Shown here: piece after piece, positions 44,261 through 54,975 of the stretch
Position numbering within the stretch: position 1 is the stretch's first letter
Layout: each line of letters starts with the position of its first letter
NCBI RefSeq assembly: GCF_001547895.1
Contig: NZ_AP014627.1
Coordinates: 6,388,001 to 6,452,000 of the forward strand
DNA: 64,000 bases
Reading direction: 5' to 3'
Source: Pseudomonas sp. Os17
GTDB lineage: Bacteria; Pseudomonadota; Gammaproteobacteria; Pseudomonadales; Pseudomonadaceae
The notes under the pieces: model-generated
Databases searched by the model: none
What the model was told of the DNA's origin: nothing
Seen by the model: the letters and a program-made list of their open reading frames with translations, nothing else
Translations under genes and position numbers: made by a program

Positions 44261-47200
44261 GGGGCTTGCTCCACAGGGCGATGCTTTCCAGCAGCACCGA
44301 TTCTTGATAGGGCTTGCCGAGGTAGTCGTTGACCCCGATGGCCATGGCCCGGTCGCGGTGTTTCTGCCCGGTGCGGGAGGTGATCATGATGATCGGCAAG
44401 TGTTGCAGGCGCGGGTCGTTGCGTACCTGGATCGCCACTTCGAAACCGTCCATGCGCGGCATCTCGATGTCCAGCAGCATCAGGTCCGGGGTGTGCTCGG
44501 CCAGCAGCGTCATGGCGTCGACCCCGTCCTTGGCGGTGAGCACGTTCATGCCATGACGTTCCAGCAGGCGGCTGGTGACCTTGCGCACGGTGACCGAATC
44601 GTCCACCACCAGCACCAGCATCGGCCGTGGCGGCTGGACTTCGGCGGCCACGGCCTCGCCGCTCGGCCCCGGCCGCGGTGCCTGGAGCTGCAGCGCACGA
44701 AGGTGCGCCAGCAGATCGAGAATCAGCACCACCCGGCCATCGCCGAGAATGGTCGCCCCGGACAGGCCCTGCACCGCCGCGAACTGCGGCCCCAGGCTCT
44801 TGACCACGATCTCCCGGGTGCCGGCCGTGACATCCACCTGCACCGCGATGCGCTGTTCGTTGCAGTGCACCAGCAGCACCGGCAGCGGCAGCACCTGGCC
44901 CAGCAGTTTCGGGCGCGGCACGGTGTGCAGCAGTTCCCCCAGGTAGCACAGGTCATAGCCCTGCCCGGCGTATTCGTAACGGGGCGGATCGAGCTGGTAA
45001 TGGGCGTCCAGCTCGCCCGGCAAGACCCGCACGATGCCTTCGACGGTGTTCAGCGGGATCGCGTACTGCTCATCGGCGCACTGCACCATCAACGCCCGGT
45101 TGACCGAGACGGTGAAGGGCAGGCGAATGCGGAAATGCACCCCCTGCCCGGCCACCGAATCAATGCTCATGCTGCCGCCCAGTTGCCGCACTTCCTCGTG
45201 CACCACGTCCATGCCCACCCCGCGCCCGGAGATCTGGGTGATCTTCTCGGCGGTGGAAAACCCCGGCTGCATGATGAACTGCAGCACCTCGCGGTCGCTG
45301 ATCGCGGCTTGCGGATCCAGCAGGCCGCGCTTGATGGCTTTGGCGCGCACCGCTTCCAGGGGCACCCCGGCGCCGTCGTCGCGCATGTCGAAGATGATGT
45401 CGCCGCCTTCCCGGGACAGGTCGAGGCTGATCCGCCCCCGGGGCGGCTTGCCCGCGGCGCGGCGCACGTCGGCGGCCTCCAGGCCGTGATCCACGGCATT
45501 GCGCAACATGTGCTCCAGGGGCGCGACCATGCGTTCGAGAACGTTGCGGTCCATTTCCCCTTCGGCGTTGCCCACCACGAACTCCACGTCCTTGCCCAGC
45601 TCTTCGGCCACCTGCCGCACGATGCGCTTGAGCCTGGGCACCATGCGCTCGAAGGGCACCATGCGCGTGCGCATCAGGCCTTCCTGCAATTCGGTGTTGA
45701 TCCGTCCTTGCTGCTGCAACAGGTTCTCGGCGTCGTGGTTGCGCCGGTCGAGGGTTTCCTTGAGGTCCAGCAGGTCCGAGGCGGACTCGAACAGGGCCCG
45801 GGACAACTGCTGCAACTGCGAATGCCGGTCCATTTCCAGCGGGTCGAATTCCTCGTAGCCCAGGCGCTCGGCCTCCACTTGCTGGCGACTGAGGATGCGG
45901 CCCTGGGTTTCGGTGTCCAGGCGCCGCAACTGGTCACGCATGCGCTCGATGGTGGTTTCCATCTCGCCAAGCGCTACCCGGGCATCGTTGACCTGTTGTT
46001 CGATGCGCCCCCGGAAGATCGAGGTTTCCCCGGCCAGGTTCACCAGATCGTCCAGCAGTTCCGCCGACACCTTGACCATGTCGCCCACCACCGCGGCCTC
46101 CGCGGCGGGGGCCGCCGGCTCCGGCTTGCTCGCCGGCATCGGCGCAGGCGCCCCGGGCACGGACGGCACGCGCGGATGGCTCAGGTCGTGGATCGCCTCG
46201 ATCAGTTTCTGCGCCGGCTCGATGGGTTGCCCGGCGCGAGCCGCATCGAGCATCTGCGCCAGGCGGTCGTGGCTTTTCTGCAGCAGGGTGAACAACGCCG
46301 GGCTGGGTTGCAGCAGGCCGGCGGACAAGCCTTCGAAGAGAAACTCCAGCTCGTGGGCCAGATCGCCGATGGGGGCGATTTCCACCATTCGCGCCCCACC
46401 CTTGAGGGTGTGCAGGTCCCGCAGCAGGGTTTCCACCTCCTGACGCGCCTGGGGGTCGGCCTGCCAGCGCGCCAGGGCCGCGGCGGAGCTGTCGATGATG
46501 TCGAAGCCTTCTTCGAGAAAGATCTCCAGCAGCTCCGGATCCTGGGCCGCGCTGTCCTCGGAGGGCGCGTTCTCGGCCGTCTCGGCGGGGCTGGCTACCT
46601 GCTGCCGGTAGGCGCGCACGGCTTCGACCTGAGCCCGGGAGTCATCCAGGGGCCGCGCGCTCTGCAACTGATGCAGCAGCAACGCCAATTGCTCATGACT
46701 GCTGCGCAACAGCAGGCCCAGGTGCTGGCTGTGGCTGTAGCGCCGGTCCACCAGGCCCTCGTACAACGACTCCAGCTCCTGGGCCAGCTCCGCCACCGGC
46801 GTCACTTCGGCCATTCGCGCGCCCCCCTTGAGGGTGTGCAGGTCCCGCTGCAGGGAGGACAGCGGCGCGCCGTTTTCCGGGTCCGCCAACCAGCGTTGCA
46901 GGGCCTGATCGGCGCTTTCGAGGAGGTCCACCGCTTCTTCGAGGAAGATCTCGACGATCTCCGCGTCTGCGTCCGCCTGCCCCGGCGTCTGCTCCAGGCG
47001 CGCGGTGGCCGCCCCCAGTTCACTGATGCTCAAGGCCCGACTGCCATCGCTCTTGATCAGGCCGGTGGCACTCGGATCAAGGCCTTCGTGCAGCAAATCG
47101 CGCAGGGCCTGAACGCGCTCCGCGCAGGGGCTGACTGCCTGGCCTGCGGCCAGTTCGTCGAGCATGTTGAGCAAGGCCTCGTGGGCGCTTTCAGCCTCGT

Positions 47201-50162
47201 GGAAGAAGCGCTCGCTGACCGCCAGGCTGCTCTCCTCCACCGCGCCATAGAGGTCGAGCAGGGCTTCGCAGAGTTCATCCACCGGGTGCAGGTCGGCCAG
47301 GTGCGCGCCTTCACCGAGGGTGGTCAGTTCGTCCAGCAGGGCACTGAGTTCCTGACGCTCGCCGGGATGCTGCTGCCAGCGCCGCAGCAGGCTTTCGGCG
47401 TCCAGCAGGATGTCCATGCCCTGGGCCAGGAAGTTGGTGATCAAGTGCGGATCGCGCTTGGCCCGGGGGGCGGCGTCCGGGGCGTTGAGCAGGGTTTCCA
47501 GGCGCTCGCCGAGCAGTGCCAGGGCGCGCCCCACCAGTGAGCGGGCACCGTCGATGGGCGCCAGCGGATCGCTGTCCAGTTGCCGCAACCCGCGGCGCAG
47601 CAGGCCTTCGGCTTCCAGCAGCAGCTCGACTTCGTCCAGGTCCAGGGGAATCAGGTGGGCCCGGTATTCCCGGGCCAACTGGTCGAAGGGCCCGGCCAGC
47701 TCGGCCATCGGCAGCACCCCGGCCATGGAGGCGCTGCCCTTGAGGGTATGCAGGGCCCGCTGCAGTTCATCGCTGGCCTGCAGCGGCAGGTGCTCGGCAG
47801 CCCGTTCGAGAAAACGCTGGATGCTGTCCAGGTGGGTCTGGGCTTCGGCGCGAAAGATCTCCAGCAACTGCGGGTCCAGCGCCTGGCCTTCAGCGAGGGC
47901 GTCGGCTGCGGCACCTTTGGCCAGGGCATGGGCGCGAGCGGCGAGGCGGTCGACATCCTCGCGCTGGCGCTGGGCCCGGGCGGCGAATTCGCCGATCAGG
48001 TCCGGCAGCAGCTGCAGGGTGTCGGCCACCAGTTGCCGGACTTCGGCGCTGGGGGCAACGCTGTGCTCCAGCACCCGGTTGAGCAGGTTCTCCACCGCCC
48101 AGGCCAGCTCCCCCAGGACCAGGGCACGCACCATGCGCCCACTGCCCTTGAGGGTGTGGAAGGCTCGACGCAGTTCGCTCAGGGCGGCCTGGCCCTGGGG
48201 CTCGGCCGTCCAGCGCGGCAGGTACTCGCGGAGCATGTCCAGCACTTCCTCGGTTTCTTCAAGGAAGACTTCCCGCAGTTCGTCGTCGACCGGCTCTTCG
48301 TCCACCGGCGGCGGTAGCAGGCTGCCGGGGGTGATCAGGGCCGGCGGGTTGAGCGCCGACACCGGGGCCGCCAGCGCATCGGCCAGAGACTGCGCCGGCC
48401 GGGGCTCGTCCGCTGCCTGGGACACCGGCAGCGCCGGCGCCTCGCCGCCGCTTGCGGGCCGCTCCGGCAATGCCGCTTGCGCCACGGGGGCATGCCCCAG
48501 GGCCGTCAGGCCCTGCTCCGCCAGGTCGAGGAACTTCTCCCCCGGCGCCTGGTGGTCCTCCTTCAAGCGCTCCAGGTAGTACTCAAGGCTGGTGATCACA
48601 TCCGCCAAGTGGTCCAGTTGCCGCCAGTCCGGCCGGGGCGAATCCTGCAGCAGCTGTTCGCTGATGAAGCGATTGCAGGCTTCCATCAGGCTGGCGGCAC
48701 GGGGCAGCGGGATCATCGCCAGCGCGCCGCGCACCTGGGTCAGCAACTCGGGCACCGACACCAGTTGCTCGCGCTCCCAGTCGGCCTCGATGCACTCGCC
48801 AATCAGGTCCTTGGCCTGACGCAGGCAGACCAGGGCTTCCTGGATCACCAACTGATGGATCTGGGTCAGGTCGGTGGTGGGCAGGCGGCTGTCCTCGGGA
48901 CTTTCCGGCTCCACGGTGCCGACCATCCCGGCCAGGGTCGCCTCGACATACAACAAGGCCCCGGCCACATCCATCAGCACCGCGTCGTCCGGCGCGCGCT
49001 GGCCCTGGGCCAGGCTCTGGACCACCGCCAACTGGTCGATGATCACCTTGCGTGGCTGGCCGAAACCCAGCACCGCCAGGGTGTCGGCGATCTGTCGCAA
49101 GGGAGACAGCAGGCTGTCCAGGTCGCCGGTGTGCTGGCGGTCGCTGCGCACGAACAGGTCGAGGCGCTCCTTGACCCGCACCAGGCCATCGCACACCGCG
49201 GTCAGCACCGAGCGCATGGCATCGCGGTCGGGCCCGGCCAGGCGGGCCCGTTCCTCATCCACCACCGCGCTGTCTGGCAGCGCGTCGTCCAGTCCGTAAC
49301 GTTCTTTCATGGTCAGCATCAATGGGGTGGGATGGCGCGCCTTGGCGATGTAGAACAACAGGCTCTTGAGCAATTCGTCGGGCGCGGCCTGGTTGATTCC
49401 GGGCATGCCCTGTTCCAGCAGGCGCTTGAGTTCCTTGTCGGCGTCCTTGAGCAGGCTGCGCACCGCCGGGCTGTTGGCGATCACGCCCTGGCGCATGCCT
49501 TCCACCAGGGCCGAGGCGATGTGCCACAAGGGCGCCAGCGGTGCGTCCTGGCACAGCGCCTCCAGGCGTTCGAAGACCTTGGCCATGTGGCCCAGGCAGT
49601 GTTCGGCGTCCTGCTCGCGCAGCAGGTCCACCAGCGCGGTTTGCAGCAGGTGCCGCAACTTGCGCATCTGGGTGGGAAACTCCAGCGGCTCCAGAGCCGC
49701 CAGGGCCTTGTCGGACAGGGTCGGCAGGCTGGGCAGTTGCGGGCTGAACAGGCTGGTTTCCGAGAGCAGGCCTTCGCCCCGGGCACTGCGCAGGTCGTTG
49801 AGCAGCGGCAGCACCACCAGGGGCAGGTCGCGGCGGGCACTCTGCACCCGGTCCAGGTACTGGGGCAGTTGGCCGATGGCCTGGCGCAGCAGGCGCAGGG
49901 CTTCGTCGCGCTGGGCCACCCGGTTCTGCTGCAGGGCCAGGGCGAGCTTTTCCATTTCCTCGGCCAGCAGCGCGGCGCCGTAGAACTCCACCATCTGCAG
50001 ACTGCCATGGACCTGGTGGATCCCCGCCAGGCACTGGCCGAGGGCATCCGGGTCCTGGGGGTCATCCGCCAGGTGTTCCAAGGCCTGATGCGCCTGCTTC
50101 AAGGTTTCGGCAATTTCGCCCTTGACCCATTCCAGGGCCACATAGTCATGCCGGTCCACCAT
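44253..50162 (-). CDS. chpA: Hybrid chemotaxis histidine kinase ChpA
   Basis: The 1969-residue protein is the CheA-type kinase of the twitching/surface-sensing system. Four canonical phosphotransfer motifs HTLKG are seen, with His669, His805, His1109 and His1251, plus degenerate Hpt-like regions N-terminal to them. A CheA dimerisation/ATPase core follows (HMLRNAVDHGLE; DMRDDGAGVPLE; GRGVGMDVVHEE), then a CheW-like domain and a C-terminal receiver with Asp1898 (MLLDIEMPRMDG). Start 50162 has GGGAG six bases upstream; an earlier TTG (50177) lies before that site. It sits between pilJ and chpC. Confidence 0.96.
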   Translation of the reverse strand: MVDRHDYVALEWVKGEIAETLKQAHQALEHLADDPQDPDALGQCLAGIHQVHGSLQMVEFYGAALLAEEMEKLALALQQNRVAQRDEALRLLRQAIGQLPQYLDRVQSARRDLPLVVLPLLNDLRSARGEGLLSETSLFSPQLPSLPTLSDKALAALEPLEFPTQMRKLRHLLQTALVDLLREQDAEHCLGHMAKVFERLEALCQDAPLAPLWHIASALVEGMRQGVIANSPAVRSLLKDADKELKRLLEQGMPGINQAAPDELLKSLLFYIAKARHPTPLMLTMKERYGLDDALPDSAVVDEERARLAGPDRDAMRSVLTAVCDGLVRVKERLDLFVRSDRQHTGDLDSLLSPLRQIADTLAVLGFGQPRKVIIDQLAVVQSLAQGQRAPDDAVLMDVAGALLYVEATLAGMVGTVEPESPEDSRLPTTDLTQIHQLVIQEALVCLRQAKDLIGECIEADWEREQLVSVPELLTQVRGALAMIPLPRAASLMEACNRFISEQLLQDSPRPDWRQLDHLADVITSLEYYLERLKEDHQAPGEKFLDLAEQGLTALGHAPVAQAALPERPASGGEAPALPVSQAADEPRPAQSLADALAAPVSALNPPALITPGSLLPPPVDEEPVDDELREVFLEETEEVLDMLREYLPRWTAEPQGQAALSELRRAFHTLKGSGRMVRALVLGELAWAVENLLNRVLEHSVAPSAEVRQLVADTLQLLPDLIGEFAARAQRQREDVDRLAARAHALAKGAAADALAEGQALDPQLLEIFRAEAQTHLDSIQRFLERAAEHLPLQASDELQRALHTLKGSASMAGVLPMAELAGPFDQLAREYRAHLIPLDLDEVELLLEAEGLLRRGLRQLDSDPLAPIDGARSLVGRALALLGERLETLLNAPDAAPRAKRDPHLITNFLAQGMDILLDAESLLRRWQQHPGERQELSALLDELTTLGEGAHLADLHPVDELCEALLDLYGAVEESSLAVSERFFHEAESAHEALLNMLDELAAGQAVSPCAERVQALRDLLHEGLDPSATGLIKSDGSRALSISELGAATARLEQTPGQADADAEIVEIFLEEAVDLLESADQALQRWLADPENGAPLSSLQRDLHTLKGGARMAEVTPVAELAQELESLYEGLVDRRYSHSQHLGLLLRSSHEQLALLLHQLQSARPLDDSRAQVEAVRAYRQQVASPAETAENAPSEDSAAQDPELLEIFLEEGFDIIDSSAAALARWQADPQARQEVETLLRDLHTLKGGARMVEIAPIGDLAHELEFLFEGLSAGLLQPSPALFTLLQKSHDRLAQMLDAARAGQPIEPAQKLIEAIHDLSHPRVPSVPGAPAPMPASKPEPAAPAAEAAVVGDMVKVSAELLDDLVNLAGETSIFRGRIEQQVNDARVALGEMETTIERMRDQLRRLDTETQGRILSRQQVEAERLGYEEFDPLEMDRHSQLQQLSRALFESASDLLDLKETLDRRNHDAENLLQQQGRINTELQEGLMRTRMVPFERMVPRLKRIVRQVAEELGKDVEFVVGNAEGEMDRNVLERMVAPLEHMLRNAVDHGLEAADVRRAAGKPPRGRISLDLSREGGDIIFDMRDDGAGVPLEAVRAKAIKRGLLDPQAAISDREVLQFIMQPGFSTAEKITQISGRGVGMDVVHEEVRQLGGSMSIDSVAGQGVHFRIRLPFTVSVNRALMVQCADEQYAIPLNTVEGIVRVLPGELDAHYQLDPPRYEYAGQGYDLCYLGELLHTVPRPKLLGQVLPLPVLLVHCNEQRIAVQVDVTAGTREIVVKSLGPQFAAVQGLSGATILGDGRVVLILDLLAHLRALQLQAPRPGPSGEAVAAEVQPPRPMLVLVVDDSVTVRKVTSRLLERHGMNVLTAKDGVDAMTLLAEHTPDLMLLDIEMPRMDGFEVAIQVRNDPRLQHLPIIMITSRTGQKHRDRAMAIGVNDYLGKPYQESVLLESIALWSKPHA

Positions 50163-50186
50163 CACCACTCCCGTCAAGGCCTTGCG

Positions 50187-52250
50187 TCAGCGATTGTCAT
50201 TCGGGGCCGGGGCCCGGGTGGCCGGCAAGGTGAAGCCGGACACCGAGCGGCGCAGTTGGCTGGCCATTTTCGCCAGGTTGCCGATGCTCTCGGCGGTCGC
50301 GGTGGAGCCGGACGAGGTTTGCGAGGTGATCTGCTGGATCACGTTCATGGTCAGGGAGATCTGCCCGGCTGACGTGGTCTGCTGCTGGGCCGCGTTGGAA
50401 ATGCTCTGGATCAGCGCCGCCAGGGTCTTGGACACGCCTTCGATCTCTTCCAGGGCCACCCCCGCGTCCTGGGCCAGACGCGCGCCGCGCACCACTTCGG
50501 TGGTGGTCTGCTCCATGGAGATCACCGCTTCGTTGGTGTCGGTCTGGATCGCCCGCACCAGGGTCTCGATCTGCCGCGTGGCGGCCGAGGAGCGCTCCGC
50601 CAGCCGTTGCACTTCGTCGGCCACCACGGCGAAACCGCGCCCGGCATCGCCGGCCATGGAGGCCTGGATCGCCGCGTTGAGGGCCAGGATGTTGGTCTGG
50701 TCGGCGATGTCGTCGATCAGGCTGACGATGTCACCGATTTCCTGGGAGGACTCGCCCAGGCGCTTGATGCGCTTGGCGGTGTCCTGGATCTGCTCGCGAA
50801 TGTTGTCCATGCCGTGGATGGTGTTGTGCACCACCTCGTTGCCCTTGTTGGCGATTTCCACCGAACGCTCGGCCACCGCCGAGGACTCGGCGGCGTTGGC
50901 CGACACCTGATCGATGGACTGGGCCATCTCGTTGATCGCCGTGGAGGCTTCGGAAATCTGCTGGGCCTGGTGCTCGGAGGCTTCGGCCAGTTGCATGGCG
51001 GTGGCCTGGGTTTCCTGCACCGCGCCGGCCACCTGCCCCGCCGTGAGGTTGATGGTGGCCACCAGGTCGCGCAGCTGGTCGACGGAATAGTTGATGGAGT
51101 CGGCGATGGTCCCGGTGAAGTCCTCGGTCACCGAGGCGGTCACCGTCAGGTCGCCGTCGGCCAGGTCCTCGATCTCGTCCAGCAGGCGCATGATCGCGTT
51201 CTGGTTGCGCTCGTTCTTCTCGGCGGTTTCCCGCAGCTGGCGGTTGGTTTCGCGGACCATCACCAGGCCGATGAGGATGATCGAGGCCAGGGCCAGCAGG
51301 CCCAGGACATAACCGCCGATGGTGTCCAGCTTGCGGCTGCCGGCCAGGTTCTCGAAGCCGGTGGCCAGCAGCGAGGCTTCGTCCAGCAGGGTCTGGGACA
51401 GGCTGAAGATGTTGCTCGCCGATTCGCGGACCTGGAACAGCTCGGGGGAGGTTTCGAGGATCTCGTCCACGGAACCGGAGACGAACTCGAACAATTCGGA
51501 AATTTCCGCCAACCGGGCCCGGGCGTCCGGGTCTTCGACCTGGCTGATCTTCAACCCTGGGTTGCCCTGCAGCATGCCGTTGAGGACCTGGCCGAAGCGC
51601 GCGGCATCCCGGCCAAAGGCGTCGGCGGCCTGGACCGCATTTTCGTCGCCGGCCAGCACCGTGTTGACCGCCCCCAGAATCCGCTCGGCCAGCAGCGACT
51701 GGCGCTGGGCCATGGCCACCTGGGCGGCCGGGGCACCGCGCTGCAGGAGGATCTCCACCACCTTCTCGTATTCCACCTGCAACTGGGGCACGGTTTCCGC
51801 CAGGGTCGCCGCCACTTGATGCAGGGACAGCACCGTCTGCTCGCTGCCGAGGATGACATCGGCGTTCTTCAGCAGTTTTTCCCAGTCCAGCTGCACGGCG
51901 CGCATTTCCTGGCGCAGCACCACCGGCGCGCCGGGCAGGCCGGTGGCCGGGTCGCCCTTCTTCAGGTAGCTCCAGCGCTGGGCAAAGTCGTTGCGCGCAT
52001 CCCCCAGCAGCTTGAACGCCGCAGCCTTGCCGGCTGCCGCTTCGGTGGCGTTCTTGGCGATGCGCTGGGACAGCACCCGCAACTCGCCGGCATGGCCGAT
52101 GTACTGCTTGTCGTAGGTGGCCTGGGTGTTCAGGTAAGCGAAGTTGGCGAACAGCAGCATGATGAACACGATCAGTGCGATGAACAGCACGATGATCTGC
52201 GAGCGGCTGCGGGAGCCCTCCAGGGGCTTGCCGGTTTTGGCTTTGGTCAT
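50187..52250 (-). CDS. pilJ: Twitching-motility methyl-accepting protein PilJ
   Basis: The 687-residue chemoreceptor has two membrane segments (about 18-40 and 305-327), a periplasmic PilJ domain between them, a HAMP region and a signalling tip with [20 protein letters not shown] (near 525). PilJ controls ChpA in response to surface contact and pilin. It precedes chpA by 24 bp. Confidence 0.95.
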   Translation of the reverse strand: MTKAKTGKPLEGSRSRSQIIVLFIALIVFIMLLFANFAYLNTQATYDKQYIGHAGELRVLSQRIAKNATEAAAGKAAAFKLLGDARNDFAQRWSYLKKGDPATGLPGAPVVLRQEMRAVQLDWEKLLKNADVILGSEQTVLSLHQVAATLAETVPQLQVEYEKVVEILLQRGAPAAQVAMAQRQSLLAERILGAVNTVLAGDENAVQAADAFGRDAARFGQVLNGMLQGNPGLKISQVEDPDARARLAEISELFEFVSGSVDEILETSPELFQVRESASNIFSLSQTLLDEASLLATGFENLAGSRKLDTIGGYVLGLLALASIILIGLVMVRETNRQLRETAEKNERNQNAIMRLLDEIEDLADGDLTVTASVTEDFTGTIADSINYSVDQLRDLVATINLTAGQVAGAVQETQATAMQLAEASEHQAQQISEASTAINEMAQSIDQVSANAAESSAVAERSVEIANKGNEVVHNTIHGMDNIREQIQDTAKRIKRLGESSQEIGDIVSLIDDIADQTNILALNAAIQASMAGDAGRGFAVVADEVQRLAERSSAATRQIETLVRAIQTDTNEAVISMEQTTTEVVRGARLAQDAGVALEEIEGVSKTLAALIQSISNAAQQQTTSAGQISLTMNVIQQITSQTSSGSTATAESIGNLAKMASQLRRSVSGFTLPATRAPAPNDNR

Positions 52251-52389
52251 CGATCAGGCCTGTGGCGAGCGGGTGATCCCGCTTTCAGGAGCCCGGGGCG
52301 CACGCAACGCTCGGGCAGCATGGATGGAACCAGGGCAGCAAGGCTGGCCGGGGTACAGCGAACGCAGGGCAAGCGGGACCGGGCGAGGC
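52251..52389. other. Spacer pilI-pilJ
   Basis: 139 bp, GC-rich, no gene, promoter or clear hairpin recognised. Confidence 0.4.
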
Positions 52390-52929
52390 TCACGCCGCCA
52401 CCTGCAGAAACGCCGGCGAGCGGGCCAGGGCGAAGGGGCTGAAGACCTGCCAGAGCTGGTCGCTGCGAAACTGCCCCTGCAGGTAGGGGTTGATCGCGGC
52501 AATGGCAAAGTCGCCGGGGCCGGGCTCCAGACTGTCCTGGGCAAAATGCTTGAGGCCCGCCACTTCATCCACCAGCAGGCCGGCGAACAGTTCCTTGTAC
52601 TCCACCACCAGCACCCGCCGCTGCTTGCGCAGGGGCGACAGCTCATGACCGAAGAAGGCGCACAGGTCCATGATCGGCAGCAGCCGCCCGCGCAGGTTGG
52701 CCACGCCCTTGACCCAGGGCTTGACCCCGGGCAGCAGGGTGTAGCGCGGCTCGTGCAGCACCTCGCTGATTTCGCCCATGGCGGCCACGTACCAGTGCTC
52801 CCCGAGGCGGAAGCCGATACCGCTCCAGCCGTGCTGGCGGGTTTCCTGGGACGGCAGGTCGGCGGCCAGCAGGCGGCAGCGCTGGTCGATCTCCAGCAGC
52901 AGCTCGAAGGCGGTCTGGGTTTCGCTCAT
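52390..52929 (-). CDS. pilI: CheW-like protein PilI
   Basis: The 179-residue adaptor couples PilJ to ChpA. CheW features include GIGFRLGEHWYVAAMGEISE and GVANLRGRLLPIMDL (near 95). It follows pilH by 10 bp in the operon. Confidence 0.93.
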   Translation of the reverse strand: MSETQTAFELLLEIDQRCRLLAADLPSQETRQHGWSGIGFRLGEHWYVAAMGEISEVLHEPRYTLLPGVKPWVKGVANLRGRLLPIMDLCAFFGHELSPLRKQRRVLVVEYKELFAGLLVDEVAGLKHFAQDSLEPGPGDFAIAAINPYLQGQFRSDQLWQVFSPFALARSPAFLQVAA

Positions 52930-52939
52930 GGCCGGGCGA

Positions 52940-53305
52940 TCAGCCGGCCAGGACGCTGTTCAGGGTCTTGATCAGGGTCTCTTCGTCCACCGGCTTGGTC
53001 AGGTAGTCCTTGGCGCCCTGGCGAGTGCCCCAGACCTTGTCGGTTTCCTGATCCTTGGTGGTGATGATGATCACCGGGATATGGCTGGTCTCGGCGTCCT
53101 TGGTCAACTGGCGGGTGGCCTGGAAGCCGTTGAGGCCGGGCATGACGATGTCCATCAGTACCGCATCGGGCTTTTCTTCCCGGGCCAGGGCCACGCCGTC
53201 GGCACCGTTCTCGGCCTTGAGCACTTCATGGCCGTGCTTTTCCAGCATGCCGGTGAGTTTGTACATTTCAGTCGGCGAGTCATCGACGATCAGAATACGA
53301 GCCAT
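52940..53305 (-). CDS. pilH: Twitching response regulator PilH
   Basis: The 121-residue CheY-like receiver has phospho-acceptor Asp52 (LMDIVMPG), acidic pair Asp8-Asp9 and the Lys in YLTKPVDEE. In P. aeruginosa PilH opposes PilG in pilus extension and retraction. The ATG is at 53305, 57 bp after the pilG stop. Confidence 0.94.
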   Translation of the reverse strand: MARILIVDDSPTEMYKLTGMLEKHGHEVLKAENGADGVALAREEKPDAVLMDIVMPGLNGFQATRQLTKDAETSHIPVIIITTKDQETDKVWGTRQGAKDYLTKPVDEETLIKTLNSVLAG

Positions 53306-53362
53306 GGTCTTCCCCATACGGTATGGGCGCGCGGCCCGCGGGCCGAGCGCCATTGTGCGTGT

Positions 53363-53767
53363 CTACTGTGGCGCAAGCGCGACAAAGTCCGGAACGTGGG
53401 CCTTGATTGCGCTCAGCAGTTCTTCCTTGCTGAAGGGTTTGGTCAAAAACTGGTCGGAGCCGACGATGCGCCCCTTGGCCTTGTCGAACAGGCCGTCCTT
53501 GGAGGACAGCATGATCACGGGAATGGACTTGAACGCGCTGTGGTTCTTCACCAGCGCACAGGTCTGATAGCCGTCGAGCCGCGGCATCATGATGTCGACG
53601 AAGATGATGCCGGGATGATGATCGACGATCTTGGCCAGGGCCTCGAAACCGTCCACGGCGGTGATGACCTCGCAGCCGACGTTCTTCAACAGCATTTCGG
53701 CCGTGCGGCGAATCGTCTTCGAATCGTCGATCACCATCACCTTCAAGGCGTTGGAATGCTGTTCCAT
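53363..53767 (-). CDS. pilG: Twitching response regulator PilG
   Basis: The 134-residue CheY-like receiver has Asp58 (FVDIMMPRLDG), Asp14-Asp15 and FLTKPFSKEE. PilG promotes pilus extension through PilB and raises cAMP in P. aeruginosa. It heads the pilGHIJ-chpAC operon. The promoter should lie at 53768-53850. Confidence 0.94.
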   Translation of the reverse strand: MEQHSNALKVMVIDDSKTIRRTAEMLLKNVGCEVITAVDGFEALAKIVDHHPGIIFVDIMMPRLDGYQTCALVKNHSAFKSIPVIMLSSKDGLFDKAKGRIVGSDQFLTKPFSKEELLSAIKAHVPDFVALAPQ

Positions 53768-54003
53768 ATCTGCTCTGCCATCGCCCCAGCGAATGATTTG
53801 ATCCGGTACCGCTGGCCTACGCCCCAAACCCTTGAACTTCAAGGCCTCGGCCCGGCATGCGAGCCTTTTTAGCACACTCTCCCCTCTGCAATCTATGGAC
53901 CACGCCAGGCAGTGGTTTTTCCTTGACCCAGGCCCTTGTCAGCGCCACTCTGACGCCACTTTTTTTGCCTTGCTTCCACTTATTTTCTTAAAGGAATCCA
54001 CCC
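53768..54003. promoter_or_regulatory. Divergent region pilG / gshB
   Basis: No gene. The gshB side is AT-richer (53950-53996) and ends in AAAGGA, the gshB ribosome binding site. No confident promoter boxes. Confidence 0.4.
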
Positions 54004-54975
54004 ATGAGCGTTCGCGTCGGGATTGTCATGGACCCTATCGCCAGCATCTCCTACAAGAAGGACAGCTCGCTGGCCATGCTGCTGGCCGCCCAGGAGCGCG
54101 GCTGGACCCTCTTCTATATGGAGCAGCGCGACCTGTACCAGGGCGCTGGCGTGGCGCGGGCGCGCATGCGCCCGCTGCAGGTGTTCGCCAACCCGGAGAA
54201 ATGGTTCGAGCTGGACGCCGAGATCGACTGCCCGCTGAGCGATCTGGATGTGATCCTGATGCGCAAGGACCCGCCGTTCGACATGGAGTTCGTCTACTCC
54301 ACCTACCTGCTGGAACAGGCCGAAAGCGCCGGCGTGCTGGTGGTCAACAAGCCCCAGAGCCTGCGCGACTGCAATGAAAAGCTGTTCGCCACCCTGTTCC
54401 CGCAGTGCACCCCGCCGACCGTGGTCAGCCGGCGCGCCGATGTATTGCGCGAGTTCGCCGCCGAGCATGGCGACGTGATCCTCAAGCCTCTGGACGGCAT
54501 GGGCGGCACCTCGATCTTCCGCCACCGCGCCGGCGACCCGAACCTGTCGGTGATCCTGGAAACCCTGACCGTGCTCGGCAGCCAGCAGATCATGGCCCAG
54601 GCCTACCTGCCGGCGATCAAGGACGGTGACAAGCGCATCCTGATGATCGATGGCGAACCGGTGGATTACTGCCTGGCGCGCATCCCCGCCGCCGGTGAAA
54701 CCCGTGGCAACCTGGCCGCCGGCGGTCGTGGCGAAGCCCGTCCACTGAGCGACAAGGACCGCTGGATCGCCGCCCAGGTCGGCCCGACCCTGCGGGCCAA
54801 GGGCCTGCTGTTCGTCGGCCTCGATGTGATTGGCGAGCACCTGACGGAAATCAACGTCACCAGCCCCACCTGCATCCGTGAGATCGACAACGCCTTCGGC
54901 ACGCAAATCGGCGCGCGGCTGATGGATGCCATCGAACGCAAGCTGCAAGCCGCCAGCAACAAGCCGCAAGCTTGA
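54004..54975 (+). CDS. gshB: Glutathione synthetase
   Basis: GshB joins gamma-glutamylcysteine and glycine with ATP. The 323-residue ATP-grasp enzyme starts VRVGIVMDPIASISYKKDSS and has LRDCNEKLFA (near 120), ILKPLDGMGGTSIFR (near 160) and EINVTSPTCIREID (near 284). Its last ten or so codons (KLQAASNKPQA) are written in the CAAGC/GCAAGC repeat that continues into the spacer, suggesting the repeat extended the reading frame. Confidence 0.96.
   Translation: MSVRVGIVMDPIASISYKKDSSLAMLLAAQERGWTLFYMEQRDLYQGAGVARARMRPLQVFANPEKWFELDAEIDCPLSDLDVILMRKDPPFDMEFVYSTYLLEQAESAGVLVVNKPQSLRDCNEKLFATLFPQCTPPTVVSRRADVLREFAAEHGDVILKPLDGMGGTSIFRHRAGDPNLSVILETLTVLGSQQIMAQAYLPAIKDGDKRILMIDGEPVDYCLARIPAAGETRGNLAAGGRGEARPLSDKDRWIAAQVGPTLRAKGLLFVGLDVIGEHLTEINVTSPTCIREIDNAFGTQIGARLMDAIERKLQAASNKPQA

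Noticed and set aside
44259..47540. 1,093-codon open frame on the plus strand across chpA
   Set aside because: It is antisense to chpA, whose domains and motifs are unmistakable. The frame is open because of high GC codon bias, and its product (Gln/His/Val-rich) resembles no protein family.
48477..50372. 631-codon plus-strand frame over the chpA 5' part
   Set aside because: Shadow of chpA, Gln/His-rich and without motifs.
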